Shown in pieces: positions 44,167-53,572 of a DNA stretch of 64,000 nucleotides. Source of the DNA: CCY15215 sp039194995 (GTDB lineage: Bacteria; Cyanobacteriota; Cyanobacteriia; Cyanobacteriales; Spirulinaceae); the NCBI GenBank assembly GCA_039194995.1, contig JBCCVR010000012.1, positions 1 through 64,000 of the forward strand. Direction: 5' to 3'. A program made the translations under genes and the position numbers. The notes beneath the pieces are model-generated. The model saw only the letters and a program-made list of their open reading frames with translations. It did not search any database and was not told the origin of the DNA. The first letter of the stretch is position 1. Every line of letters begins with the position of its first letter.

Positions 44167-45633
44167 ATGGAAATTAAAGCGGTAGAAACGACACAATGGG
44201 ATTGGAGCGGCGATGCGCTGGCGATCGGTTTCTTTGAAGATGCAGTGGCGATCGCCGGCGATTTAGCTGCATTAAATGACAAGCTGGAGGGGACGATCGC
44301 GGAGTTAATTGCCGAAGCGGAATTTACGGGTAAAGCGGGCAGTTCTGCGGCAACGCGAGTGGGATCGAAAAGTCCGATCCGTAAAGTGATTTTAGTCGGG
44401 TTGGGCAAAGAAGAAAATTTAGAGTTGGCAGGAATTCAAGCCAGTGGGGCGGCGATCGCCCGCATTGCCAAAACCGAAAAGGTTAAAACCCTTGGCATCG
44501 GTATGCCTGTCGCGGAAAATGAAGACTCAACCACCCGCGCCCTAGTAGAAGGCTTTTTGCTGGCGTTACACGTCGATAATCGCTTCAAATCGGAGGTCGA
44601 AGATACGGGTTCTCAACTCGAAACTGTAGAACTTTTAGGGTTGGGCAACCAAGAGACAGCCATTCAAACTGCCGAAGCGATCGCCTCTGGGGTCATTCTC
44701 GCCCGGGAATTGGTCAATGCTCCTGCCAACGCCGTCACCCCTATTACCCTAGCCGATACCGCCCGGGATATTGCCTTTAGCGGCGGGTTGGAATTAGAAA
44801 TTTTAGAGCGGGAAGATTGCGAAAAATTGGGGATGGGATCTTACTTGGGGGTAGCCCAGGCTTCCGATCTTCCGCCTAAGTTCATTCACCTCACCTATAA
44901 ACCCGAAGGAACGCCTCGTCGTAAAGTGGCGATCGTGGGGAAAGGACTCACTTTTGATTCTGGCGGCTTGAATATTAAAGTGGGCAAGGGGATCGAAACC
45001 ATGAAAATGGATATGGGGGGAGCCGGTGCAACCTTCGGAGCCGCCAAAGCGATCGCCCAACTCAAACCCGATGTCGAGGTGCATTTTATCAGCGCGGCAA
45101 CGGAAAATATGGTCAGTGGCAAAGCCATGCACCCCGGAGACATTCTCACCGCGTCCAACGGCAAAACCATTGAAGTCAACAATACCGATGCGGAAGGGCG
45201 TTTGACTTTGGCGGATGCTTTGGTCTATGCCGAAAAATTGCAAGTCGATGCCATTGTCGATCTCGCCACCTTAACGGGAGCTTGTATTGTTGCCCTGGGG
45301 GAAAATATTGGCGGTTTGTGGAGTACCGATGACGATCTCGCTGGGCAACTCAAAGCAGCAGCAGACTCGGCAGGAGAGAAGTTTTGGCAAATGCCTTTGG
45401 AAGAGAAATATTTTGACGGTTTAAAGTCTCCCATCGCCGATATGAAAAATACAGGTCCGCGATCGGGGGGATCGATCACGGCAGCCTTATTCTTAAAACA
45501 ATTTGTCGAGTCCACCCCTTGGGTACATCTGGACATTGCTGGACCCGTTTGGGCAGATAAAGAAGGAGGCGTGAATAATGTTGGCGGGACGGGATATCCA
45601 GTTAGAACTCTAGTGAATTGGGTTTTGGGTTGA
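44167..45633 (+). CDS. pepA: leucyl aminopeptidase
   Basis: A 488-residue M17 metallopeptidase that removes N-terminal residues from peptides. The catalytic domain has the metal ligands in VGKGLTFDSGGLNIK, MKMDMGGAG and the signature NTDAEGRLTLADAL. It starts MEIKAVETTQWDWSGDALAI; the ATG at 44167 fits the family and has an AG-rich stretch upstream. The M17 N-terminal domain (about 1-170) is complete. A HIP1 hairpin lies 80 bp after the stop. Confidence 0.92.
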   Translation: MEIKAVETTQWDWSGDALAIGFFEDAVAIAGDLAALNDKLEGTIAELIAEAEFTGKAGSSAATRVGSKSPIRKVILVGLGKEENLELAGIQASGAAIARIAKTEKVKTLGIGMPVAENEDSTTRALVEGFLLALHVDNRFKSEVEDTGSQLETVELLGLGNQETAIQTAEAIASGVILARELVNAPANAVTPITLADTARDIAFSGGLELEILEREDCEKLGMGSYLGVAQASDLPPKFIHLTYKPEGTPRRKVAIVGKGLTFDSGGLNIKVGKGIETMKMDMGGAGATFGAAKAIAQLKPDVEVHFISAATENMVSGKAMHPGDILTASNGKTIEVNNTDAEGRLTLADALVYAEKLQVDAIVDLATLTGACIVALGENIGGLWSTDDDLAGQLKAAADSAGEKFWQMPLEEKYFDGLKSPIADMKNTGPRSGGSITAALFLKQFVESTPWVHLDIAGPVWADKEGGVNNVGGTGYPVRTLVNWVLG

Positions 45634-45713
45634 ATCCTGCGAGCCTGTTTTTAAGACATTGCTTGAAGTTGGGAGGCTACAGCCACCAAAGAAATGAAAT
45701 CCCATTACTCAAA

Positions 45714-45747
45714 GCGAGAGCGATCGTCAGAGGGCGATCGCTCTCGC
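45714..45747. terminator. bidirectional hairpin of HIP1-core sequences
   Basis: GCGAGAGCGATCG (45714-45726) and CGATCGCTCTCGC (45735-45747) form a perfect 13-bp inverted repeat with an eight-nt loop, between pepA and the convergent DUF5615 toxin gene. It is a likely bidirectional terminator. Confidence 0.6.
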
Positions 45748-45749
45748 CT

Positions 45750-46130
45750 TCAAATAAATTCTGAAAGAGAATAACTCTGAGGAAGATGAACAATGCGATC
45801 TTGCCATTCATTTGCCAAGGATGCGCTAGCCAGAAAAATGAGTTCGTCAATCGTTTGACCCACGGTTAATTTAGGATTTAGGATAAAAATTCCCGGAATA
45901 TGACGATCGCAATCGAGATGTTCTGCTAAATGAACGGGCATAGAAGTCCGATTGTTTGTGACCAACACAAAATCATACTCTTCACACCAAAGCAAAATTT
46001 CTGGATCGAGAGTTCCCTTCGGAGGTGCGGGTAATTCACCGATTTCCCAAACCATTAGATCGGGCTGTCGTCGTCGCAATTGTATTTTATATAGTGGATT
46101 TGTATTCTCGTCCAGTAAATAGCTCAACAT
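45750..46130 (-). CDS. DUF5615 PIN-like toxin
   Basis: A 126-residue protein starting MLSYLLDENTNPLYKIQLRR with the Asp-Glu of PIN-like domains, then GTLDPEILLWCEEYDFVLVT and TNNRTSMPVHLAEHLD (Asn/Arg loop), then IPGIFILNP. DUF5615 proteins are PIN-fold RNases that pair with DUF433 antitoxins (VapC45-type). It overlaps the upstream DUF433 gene by 44 bp, the usual arrangement. All motif positions look intact, so the pair is probably active. Confidence 0.8.
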   Translation of the reverse strand: MLSYLLDENTNPLYKIQLRRRQPDLMVWEIGELPAPPKGTLDPEILLWCEEYDFVLVTNNRTSMPVHLAEHLDCDRHIPGIFILNPKLTVGQTIDELIFLASASLANEWQDRIVHLPQSYSLSEFI

Positions 46131-46461
46131 TATTTTCTTGTTTTTTCGCGTTTTGTTCCGCCCTTAATTTTCGCAAGCGTAGCATTGCTGGCGTGGGATT
46201 GAGTTCTTGGGCTTTTCGCTGTTGATGCCCCCATTCCAACCAATTGGCAATATATTGGCTAACCGTTTCTTTATGGTGCAAATAATAAAGAATGGTTGCA
46301 TGAACTTGCTCTAAAGTAATCGTGGAAAAGCAATGAACAATTTCCTCAGCAGTCCGACTGCAATAGATATATTCGTACAGAATATTTTCAATTCCAACTC
46401 TCGTCCCCTTCAGGCGAATATCATCAGGACGTTGAAAATCAAAATAGTCTTCTAACTGCAT
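46087..46461 (-). CDS. DUF433 antitoxin
   Basis: A 124-residue protein whose first 75 residues are the DUF433 domain (MQLEDYFDFQRPDDIRLKGT, then RVGIENILYEYIYCSRTAEE and VHATILYYLHHKETVSQYI). DUF433 has an HTH fold and acts as antitoxin and repressor for the PIN-like toxin downstream. The remaining 50 residues form a basic helix (MLRLRKLRAEQNAKKQEN) that probably wraps the toxin. First gene of the pair on the minus strand. Confidence 0.8.
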   Translation of the reverse strand: MQLEDYFDFQRPDDIRLKGTRVGIENILYEYIYCSRTAEEIVHCFSTITLEQVHATILYYLHHKETVSQYIANWLEWGHQQRKAQELNPTPAMLRLRKLRAEQNAKKQENNVELFTGREYKSTI

Positions 46462-46491
46462 GGCTTTTCTCCAGCGATCGCATTTCCTCCA

Positions 46492-47229
46492 CTATAGTTC
46501 AATCCCTTCCATATTCAGCCTTTGAGAGACTGCTGCCACCAGAGAAACCGACGCGATCGCCGCCGTAATGGCTCGGAGAATGCTTCTTCCTAAGGAAACC
46601 GATGTATAGCCCCATTCCTTGGCTTCTTCTACTTCTCGCTTCGTCCATCCCCCCTCCGGTCCGGTTAACAGAGCAATCTCTCTCCCCTCGCCTTCTTGCA
46701 AGCAAGATAATAAAAGCGGGTTTTTTCCTCGGGCAACGCAAATATATTTTTCTCTGTCTCCCAAAGTTTGCAAACCCCTACGAAAAGGCTGGGGTTCGAG
46801 AATGGCAGGCACGATCGCCCGTTCTGACTGTTCTGCCGCTTCTGTGGCGATCCTGCGCCAGCGAACTAACTTTTGGGGACTGGGACGGAGAAGCACGCGA
46901 TCGCTTACAACTGGAACAAAGGTACTGACTCCCAACTCCGTACAACAGCGTACGATTTCGTCAAACCCGTTTCCTTTCGGTAAAGCGACAATGAGGGTTA
47001 AATTAACGGGTAATTCCTCTTGCAAAAGAAATGGCTCGATCGCCATTGCCTCCCCCTCCCCCAAACTGGCCAGCCAACCTTGTCCGCAACCATCCATCGC
47101 AATAAAGCGATCGCCCTTTTTCAAACGCAAGACCCGTTCTAGATAGTGTTTTTGTGCGTCGGTGAGGGCGATCGTCTTATCTTGTCGTTGCTGGGGAGCA
47201 ATCGTCACCCGTTGCAGTTGAGAAGACAT
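46492..47229 (-). CDS. rsmE: 16S rRNA (uracil(1498)-N(3))-methyltransferase
   Basis: A 245-residue SPOUT-family enzyme that methylates U1498 of 16S rRNA. It has the N-terminal PUA-like part (QKHYLERVLRLKKGDRFIAM) and the trefoil-knot catalytic part: LIVALPKGNGFDEIVRCCTE, AEQSERAIVPAI, then ALLTGPEGGWTKREVEEAKE and SLGRSILRAITAAIASVSLV. The ATG shares one base with the stop of the RNase Z-like gene upstream, so the two are probably cotranscribed. Confidence 0.92.
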   Translation of the reverse strand: MSSQLQRVTIAPQQRQDKTIALTDAQKHYLERVLRLKKGDRFIAMDGCGQGWLASLGEGEAMAIEPFLLQEELPVNLTLIVALPKGNGFDEIVRCCTELGVSTFVPVVSDRVLLRPSPQKLVRWRRIATEAAEQSERAIVPAILEPQPFRRGLQTLGDREKYICVARGKNPLLLSCLQEGEGREIALLTGPEGGWTKREVEEAKEWGYTSVSLGRSILRAITAAIASVSLVAAVSQRLNMEGIEL

Positions 47230-48050
47230 TAAATTAACTTACCCTCTCGTTCCACCGCAGACCCGATCGCATCCCTCACCCCGCGATCGTAAAACTCGAA
47301 AATTTGTCCTCGTTGCACGAATCCTAAAAACCCTTCCCCTCGAGCATCCGGGAGAACGCCGGGTTGATAGCCGTATAACCACATCTTATTTTTCCACCGT
47401 TCCGGGAGCTTGGCTAATTCCTGATAGTGGGCGTGTACGGAAGTGGGAAAGCGGGATGTTTCGCAATCGTGAAAGATAATATCAGCATTTTCATAATATT
47501 CTTGGGTTGTATCGAGGGCAATTTGCGTGTCTGTCGTCAGAAAAACTTTTTTATCGCCGAGAGTAAAAAATAGCCCATAACTGGGCATCAAAGCGTAGCC
47601 ATTATCGATGTGTAAAACCCGCACTAAAAAAAATTGGATGTCATTCCAAACAAAATAGCTATTGCGGCGAATCTTATGAACGTTAAAAAATGTATCGAGA
47701 TCCGCTAAATCATTGCCAATGGATTGCATTCCGCCTGCCAAACACCGATCCCACAACTCTGCCATAACATCCTTACTCGCGTAGAGATTAGGTTTGGGAC
47801 ATCGGGGATCGAACAATGTCGCCAAACCGATAAATTCCATACCTCCCACGTGATCGGCATGGAGATGGCTGATATAAATATCAGTAATGTCTTGGTAAGA
47901 ATAACCGCGATCGTGAAGAGAAAAACGAATATCCGAACCGCAATCAATTAGAAGTTTGCGCCCCCTCTCATCCATTAAGAGCATATTGGACTGGTAATTA
48001 TTAGCTCCTACGGTGAATGCCGAACCCGAACCTAAAAATAATAACTTCAT
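47229..48050 (-). CDS. metallo-beta-lactamase fold hydrolase, RNase Z-like
   Basis: A 273-residue protein with the metallo-beta-lactamase motif SHLHADHVGGMEFIG and the second-site DCGSDIRFSLHDRGY and HDCETSRFPTSVHAHYQEL. It resembles the ElaC/RNase Z branch but is shorter and may instead act on other phosphodiesters or cyclic nucleotides. The ATG at 48050 (MKLLFLGSGSAFTVGANNYQ) matches the family start (KLLFLGSGSA); four extra codons upstream are unlikely. It is upstream of rsmE with a one-base overlap. Confidence 0.8.
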   Translation of the reverse strand: MKLLFLGSGSAFTVGANNYQSNMLLMDERGRKLLIDCGSDIRFSLHDRGYSYQDITDIYISHLHADHVGGMEFIGLATLFDPRCPKPNLYASKDVMAELWDRCLAGGMQSIGNDLADLDTFFNVHKIRRNSYFVWNDIQFFLVRVLHIDNGYALMPSYGLFFTLGDKKVFLTTDTQIALDTTQEYYENADIIFHDCETSRFPTSVHAHYQELAKLPERWKNKMWLYGYQPGVLPDARGEGFLGFVQRGQIFEFYDRGVRDAIGSAVEREGKLI

Positions 48051-48136
48051 CGCTCTTTCCATGAATGTTTGCTGTGACAGAATGAAGGCGGAAAGATGAA
48101 GGGGAACGAATACAATTCAGCCTTCGGATTCCAGAT

Positions 48137-50452
48137 TTATCCTTCTATAGTTTGATAGATTTCTTGTAGTTTTTGATTGACATCAGGAGGCTTTGCGGTA
48201 AATTTAACATAAAAATTGCTCTCGGTGCTTTCTTTTTCGATAACTTTGGCATAAACATCCTCACCGATCTCTGTTTCATTACCCGTCTCATTACCCGTCT
48301 CATTACCCGTCTCATTGCCTGCACCTTTGGCATTGAAGAGATCGAGAAAATTCAATTTTATATTTTGGAGGGGTGCGGGTTTTTCAAGGCTGCCATTGCT
48401 TGCCAATTGAATTTCCCCCCCTTTATTCGAGAGGCGCAATAATTTTGCTGGGGTTGCCTCCGCACCGATATGCTTGCCCTCTAATACCGTATATTGGAGG
48501 AGAAGGGGTTGAGTTAATGCAAAAAAGACCTCTTCCTCTCGCTCCAAGTAAAGTTGATATTCGCCACCAATCCCTTCTATTTCATAAATTGTAATTGGCT
48601 TCGTCACCCCTTTAGGCGAGACCTCTTTTTGTCCGCCAATACTAATGTGTTCGCCTGCTTCCTTTAGCGTGGCTTCTGGAACGAGAACTTGTCCGCCTGT
48701 AGTATAAGATTCGATTCTATAAGTGAGATTAACTTGCGAGCCGACAACACCATATTTAGTTCGCTTCTCCGAGCCAATATTACCGACCACCACTTCCCCC
48801 GTATTAATCCCGATCCCCATTTCTAAGTCGGGCATGTTCCAAGCTCGCATTTGGGCGTTAACTTTGGTCATGGCTTGCTGCATGGCGATCGCACAGGCGA
48901 TCGCCCGTCTTGGATCGTCTTCTCGAACCGTCGGCGCGCCAAAAAGGACGAGAATGCCATCCCCCATAAACTCATCGATCGTGCCTTGATAGTGGGTAAT
49001 GACATCGGCCATATACCCCAGATAAAAATTAAGAATTTTAACCACTCGTTCTGGAGGCAAACGTTCGGAAAGTGCTGTAAATCCTCGCAAATCGGAGGTT
49101 AAAATCGTAATTTTGCGGCGTTCCCCTCCCATCTTCAAACCTTCGGGATTTTCGAGGAGATTGGCGACCACCTCATCGGTGAGGTAGCGTCCGAAAGTTT
49201 TGCGAATATCTCCTGCCGATCGCGCGATGTACGCCACGATCGCCGCCGTTGCCCCCACGACCCCCAATAACGGCGGCACGATGGGAATCCACCATCCCCA
49301 AACTAGAGCACCGTAGCTCGCACCCAGCAGCACAACAATACTCAGAAGGATCAGGCCCATGCGTTTGGCTGCCTCAACACGATCGGTTCCCACTTGTCTG
49401 AGGGTCCAAGCAATGGAAGTCGCCACGCCTGACCAGAGAAAAATCCAACCCCATTCCCAATATTCGGGCCAGCTTCGGATGAGGGGGCGATCGTCGAGAA
49501 CGGCACTGATAATTTTACTGATGAGATGGGCGTGAATTTCCACCCCGGGCATGGCTTGGGGAAGCTCTAACAATCCGGCACTGTAGGGCGTAAAAAAGAC
49601 ATCATTGGCACTGTCTGCCACTGCCCCAATGAGAACGATTCGATCTCTTGCCCAATCTGAAGGAATCTTGTCTTCGAGGACATCTGTTAAAGAAACTTGG
49701 TCGAACGCCTCGGGCGTGCTGCGATAATTCAAAAGAATTTGATAATCTCCCGTCTCCGTGCGAATATATCCCCCTTCATTGGTGTCGATATCCCGCAAGA
49801 CCACATCTCCCAACTGCCACCAATTATCCGTCCCCTCGGCGATTTCAATGCCGATTCCTTCCGGGGCTAAATAGCGGGCGGCCAGATTCATGCCAAAACT
49901 CGGCACCCATGCGTCAGGGTTTTGGGCATTGGCCACGGTGAGCAAACCCCGACGCACCTTATTATCGGCATCGATGAGAGTATCGTTCGCCCCGATTTGG
50001 TTGGCTTGAAGCATGGGAGGCGGATCCACCGTTTCTCGTTCGCTATCGCCGGATACCTTTTGAATGCCGACGAGATTGGGGGTGGACTCGAAAACCCGAA
50101 GTAAATCTGCATGACCGGGTTCTACGGGGCGGGGGCGATAAATATCCAAGCCGATCGCTCGGGGTTCTTGTTCCTTGAGTTTTTCTAGCAATTCGGCGTA
50201 AACGCCATCGGGAAAAATTAACTGTCCCTGTCGGCGATAATCTTCCTCCGTCAGGCCGACAATAACAATGCGATCGTCGGGTTGCTCTCGGGGGCGCAAG
50301 CGTAAAAACCAATCGTAAGCCGCCCATTCCCAGCCCTGCACAAGGCCCGCAGTTCGGATCAGAATAACGAGCGCGGTAATAGTGGGTGTTGTGACCCAAA
50401 CACCTCGCCATTGCCACGCTCTCTCTTTCCAAGATTTTTTGGTTTTGCCCAT
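48137..50452 (-). CDS. CHASE2 domain class III nucleotidyl cyclase
   Basis: A 771-residue membrane receptor. Residues about 10-40 hold a membrane helix, about 45-320 an extracytoplasmic CHASE2 sensor (DDRIVIVGLTEEDYRRQGQL, AIGLDIYRPRP), three membrane helices follow (about 330-420), and the cyclase domain (about 450-620) has ILTSDLRGFTALSERLPPER with metal Asp, IDEFMGDGILVLFGAP with the second metal Asp, and KYGVVGSQVNLTYRIES. The residue corresponding to the adenine-selecting Lys is Glu in IDEFMGDG, so substrate cannot be assumed to be ATP. A 12-bp repeat near the C-terminus encodes GNET copies. It overlaps the DUF928 gene by three bp (ATGA). Confidence 0.85.
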   Translation of the reverse strand: MGKTKKSWKERAWQWRGVWVTTPTITALVILIRTAGLVQGWEWAAYDWFLRLRPREQPDDRIVIVGLTEEDYRRQGQLIFPDGVYAELLEKLKEQEPRAIGLDIYRPRPVEPGHADLLRVFESTPNLVGIQKVSGDSERETVDPPPMLQANQIGANDTLIDADNKVRRGLLTVANAQNPDAWVPSFGMNLAARYLAPEGIGIEIAEGTDNWWQLGDVVLRDIDTNEGGYIRTETGDYQILLNYRSTPEAFDQVSLTDVLEDKIPSDWARDRIVLIGAVADSANDVFFTPYSAGLLELPQAMPGVEIHAHLISKIISAVLDDRPLIRSWPEYWEWGWIFLWSGVATSIAWTLRQVGTDRVEAAKRMGLILLSIVVLLGASYGALVWGWWIPIVPPLLGVVGATAAIVAYIARSAGDIRKTFGRYLTDEVVANLLENPEGLKMGGERRKITILTSDLRGFTALSERLPPERVVKILNFYLGYMADVITHYQGTIDEFMGDGILVLFGAPTVREDDPRRAIACAIAMQQAMTKVNAQMRAWNMPDLEMGIGINTGEVVVGNIGSEKRTKYGVVGSQVNLTYRIESYTTGGQVLVPEATLKEAGEHISIGGQKEVSPKGVTKPITIYEIEGIGGEYQLYLEREEEVFFALTQPLLLQYTVLEGKHIGAEATPAKLLRLSNKGGEIQLASNGSLEKPAPLQNIKLNFLDLFNAKGAGNETGNETGNETGNETEIGEDVYAKVIEKESTESNFYVKFTAKPPDVNQKLQEIYQTIEG
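48276..48323. repeat. 12-bp tandem repeat in the cyclase gene
   Basis: Three perfect copies of TCATTACCCGTC followed by a degenerate fourth. On the minus strand they encode repeated GNET in the C-terminal linker of the CHASE2 cyclase. Copy number can change by slippage without frame loss. Confidence 0.8.
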
Positions 50453-51303
50453 CAAAATTCCAGACTCAGATCTTCGGCTTGGGGAACGCAATATTCCCCA
50501 TTATTTTGACAGGAAACAAAAGGAATCAAATCAAATTGCGGTAAATTAATAGATTTTAATAATCCCGTCCATTCGTTGGCATTGGAATTTCGCACCCGGG
50601 CGGTTAAATTCAGCGTTTCGTTCCAAATGGCATTCGCGGCGTATTCATTGGCTTTACTCACCAAAGCAGTCGGACTCATCCCCTCTAAACTTTCCGGCAG
50701 GGGAGTGGAGTTCTCAACGCGCTGAAAAACGCCTTGGACGAAGCGATCGAGATCGTACTTTTCCGGATCGCAGTGGATGGAGAACGACCAAGTATAGGTT
50801 TCTCCGGGTTCTAGATTGGCTCCGTCGAGTCTGTAGCGAACGATGCCGCCACCCCGACTCAGATCGTTGGGAATCGTGGTTTTGCCCACGTAGACTTCTT
50901 CGGGAAGGCTTTGGGGTCGAGAGGGAGACAAGATCACGACAGTCGCCGAAAGTTGGGCAGGGGTTAGCTTTTTGGGAATATAAACGTAGAGCGTTGGCTC
51001 GGAATCTGCGGTTTTGACTAAGGTATCTTCGGGAATCAATGCCGTGAGCGGTTCGATATCCGGCCCCTCCTCGAGACAGGAAGTTGCGAGGGTTCGGGAG
51101 CCTCCACCATAGGTACGGCTTAAGGTGCCTCCGCCCGAAGGGGCGCTTTGTGGAAAATCAACGCTTACGAGAACTTCGCTGCCGATAAGCTCGGGGATAG
51201 CTTGGCCGGCAGTCGCTCGGTTTGGACTCGATCCAACGAGCAGGCTCGTTCCCAACAGGGCCGATAAAATTCCGACAGACTGTATCTTGTTGCAAAAACC
51301 CAT
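50452..51303 (-). CDS. DUF928 domain secreted protein
   Basis: A 283-residue exported protein: signal peptide MGFCNKIQSVGILSALLG with hydrophobic core, cleavage probably after ATA. The DUF928 part contains PTLYVYIPKKLTPAQLSATV, GIVRYRLDGANLEPGETYTW and SFSIHCDPEKYDLDRFVQGV. DUF928 genes are usually next to CHASE2 cyclase genes in cyanobacteria, so it may supply or sense the signal for the sensor domain. Its TGA overlaps the cyclase ATG. The 188 bp toward the kinase gene have no ORF. Confidence 0.85.
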   Translation of the reverse strand: MGFCNKIQSVGILSALLGTSLLVGSSPNRATAGQAIPELIGSEVLVSVDFPQSAPSGGGTLSRTYGGGSRTLATSCLEEGPDIEPLTALIPEDTLVKTADSEPTLYVYIPKKLTPAQLSATVVILSPSRPQSLPEEVYVGKTTIPNDLSRGGGIVRYRLDGANLEPGETYTWSFSIHCDPEKYDLDRFVQGVFQRVENSTPLPESLEGMSPTALVSKANEYAANAIWNETLNLTARVRNSNANEWTGLLKSINLPQFDLIPFVSCQNNGEYCVPQAEDLSLEF

Positions 51304-51491
51304 TGTTAATCCTTCTCCAACTGAGAGGCGCTCGATTCAATTGTTTCTATATGATGGCAATTAGCGCGTTCGAGTTCCGTGCGCTCGATCGTTACCTCTA
51401 GGATAACTCAGGATCGCGGGTTCGTTCCATGGGTCATTCTGCGCGAGAAAAATGGGCAATTTATCGGAATTCGCGATTTTACCCCCGATAA

Positions 51492-53462
51492 TTAACCGAA
51501 AGTCGAGGCAATTTCTTGCAAGCGATCGCCGGGGTTAAAAGCAAAGGGGAAAGAAATGGGAATGCGCCCGACTCGTTGGGGAGGAGATTGAGAATTCTCC
51601 CCGGCCAGTTCTTGGCGAATTTTTTGTTTTTGAGCGTATTCGATTTGTTTTTCTTGAGCGATCGCGCCGGCGGGAGTATTGGCAGGAATTACTTTCAGAA
51701 ATTTGATGGCTTCGGCGAAATGGCGATCGGCGGCGAGATCGTAGGCTTTTTGCAGGAGAGCCATAGCGCGAATTTGCTGTTTTTGGCCGTACTCCACCAG
51801 TTTGGGCTGGACTTTTGCACCGATACTCGTATGCAAGGATATCTTTTGCAGATGGGCGATCGCGGCCGTGAAGTCTTTTTCAGAGGCTCTCTCGAAGGCC
51901 TGTTGCAGAAGCTCCCGCGCTTGGCTTTCGGCTTGGGGCTGGACTTCTGCCCGCAGAGGTCTAAGTTTTTTCTGCCAGTATTCGATCGGGGGAACGAGAG
52001 CGGCTTCATTGAGGGCGGTTTGCCAATCTTCTCCCTCCCAAGCGATGCGGGCGGTCTCGAAGTGAGAGGAAGCCTTACGCCACTCCTGCTGCCATTGGGC
52101 GATCGCTTTTTGGGATTCCTCATAGACAGGGCTATCGGGGGCAATCGTGCGGGCGAGGGCGATCGCATCTTCGAACCGACCTTGGTGTAATTGGCGCTGG
52201 GCTTTGGCAAAGCGGATTTCGCCGGGGTCGGTGGCGCGGCTGTCGGCGAGAGTGTAGAGGCCGAGGGCAATGGCAAAGGTATTGACGAGGGCAACCAGCA
52301 CCCCCATTCTCACGAGCATTCCCATGAGGGAGGGATTGAGAGAGCGGGAAGACATTTTCGTGAGGGGAACGGAGGGAACGGGGGCGATCGCGTTATAGGG
52401 CAGCGAAACGGCAGGTGCTTTCTCTTTCTCTGGCAGTTCAACTTCCTCGCAATCGATTTCCGCGTCTAGAACCAAGTCGGTTGTTGGCTTTTGAATAAAT
52501 TTAGAAGAGAGTTCGGGATGGGAAGACACGATCGCTTCTTCCCCGGCTTGGGTTTGCAGTCCCGAATTATCGAGGTAATGACTGCTGGCTTGCACCATCG
52601 AATCCCGCGCTTGACCCAAGAGGGGCTGAAGATCGGCTAGGACTTCGCGAGCGCTAATATAGCGATCGCTGATGCGATAGCGAGTCATATTTACCAGTAA
52701 GTCTGCCAATCGCGAATCCCAAGTTTTATTCCCTGAATGCTGCCATTGAATTTCATTGTGAGTGAGATCTAGTTGCAGTTTAGCCGGATCTAATCCGGTT
52801 AGTATTTGAATGGCAACGATTCCGGCTGCATAGAGATCGCTTGCGGGTTGGGGCTGGCCGATGAGTTGCTCGGGGGCGAGATAGCCCGAGGGACTAACGG
52901 CGACGGTGGAATGGGTGTTCCCACTGCTGACGATTTGTCGGCGAACGGGTTGCGCCGCGCCAAAATCAATCAAAACCAATCGGCCATCCTTTGTCCGTCG
53001 GAGAATATTGTTGGGTTTAACGTCGCAATGCAAGATCCCTTGAGCGTGAACGAAGTCGAGAACCCCCAGAATATCCCGCAAGAAATAGATAGTTTTGGCT
53101 TCTCGTTCCTTGGCATTTTCGCGATCGAGCAGGGCGAGTTCGGTATTCAGGATATGACCGATAATCAGTTCTTGGACGAGATAAAGTCCTTGATTTTCCT
53201 CGAAACAATCGAGAAAGCGGGGAATTTGGGCATGATAGCCTAACTTTTTCAGGGTTTCCGCTTCCGTCACAAAAATCCGCCGACTGGTCTTGAGGAGGTT
53301 GGGGGATTCGCGATCGGCAGGATAATACTTGACCGCACATCGAGGGCGGGCGGGTTGGGCGAGGTCGCGGGCGAGATAGGTCTGGCCGAGAGAGCCAGAG
53401 TTTAAAAGTTGAAGAATCTCGTAACGACGCTTGAGAATTTGTCCGACAGGTGAATAGTACAC
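51492..53462 (-). CDS. serine/threonine protein kinase with membrane segment and repeat-rich C-terminus
   Basis: A 656-residue protein. Kinase domain (residues about 10-280): glycine loop YEILQLLNSGSLGQTYLARD, VAIK-like CAVKYYPADRE with the Lys, catalytic loop GILHCDVKPNNILRRTKDGR, DFG at VLIDFGAAQP, and YLAPEQLIGQP. This is the HCD variant common in cyanobacteria. A single membrane helix lies near 385-410 (GMLVRMGVLVALVNTFAIAL). The C-terminal 240 residues are alpha-helical with TPR-like repeats (RFEDAIALARTIAPDSPVY, FTAAIAHLQKISLHTSIG, HFAEAIKFLKVIPANTPAG), likely extracytoplasmic. Single gene. Confidence 0.85.
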   Translation of the reverse strand: MYYSPVGQILKRRYEILQLLNSGSLGQTYLARDLAQPARPRCAVKYYPADRESPNLLKTSRRIFVTEAETLKKLGYHAQIPRFLDCFEENQGLYLVQELIIGHILNTELALLDRENAKEREAKTIYFLRDILGVLDFVHAQGILHCDVKPNNILRRTKDGRLVLIDFGAAQPVRRQIVSSGNTHSTVAVSPSGYLAPEQLIGQPQPASDLYAAGIVAIQILTGLDPAKLQLDLTHNEIQWQHSGNKTWDSRLADLLVNMTRYRISDRYISAREVLADLQPLLGQARDSMVQASSHYLDNSGLQTQAGEEAIVSSHPELSSKFIQKPTTDLVLDAEIDCEEVELPEKEKAPAVSLPYNAIAPVPSVPLTKMSSRSLNPSLMGMLVRMGVLVALVNTFAIALGLYTLADSRATDPGEIRFAKAQRQLHQGRFEDAIALARTIAPDSPVYEESQKAIAQWQQEWRKASSHFETARIAWEGEDWQTALNEAALVPPIEYWQKKLRPLRAEVQPQAESQARELLQQAFERASEKDFTAAIAHLQKISLHTSIGAKVQPKLVEYGQKQQIRAMALLQKAYDLAADRHFAEAIKFLKVIPANTPAGAIAQEKQIEYAQKQKIRQELAGENSQSPPQRVGRIPISFPFAFNPGDRLQEIASTFG

Positions 53463-53572
53463 TTTGCGATTTGGCCGAGCTGCTAATGGTTCGGGTTATC
53501 CCGTTCTCAATTTAGTTTTTCTCGCTTTCTTCGCTGTCTCCGGACAATTTTGCTCGAAACCTCCCTCGATTA

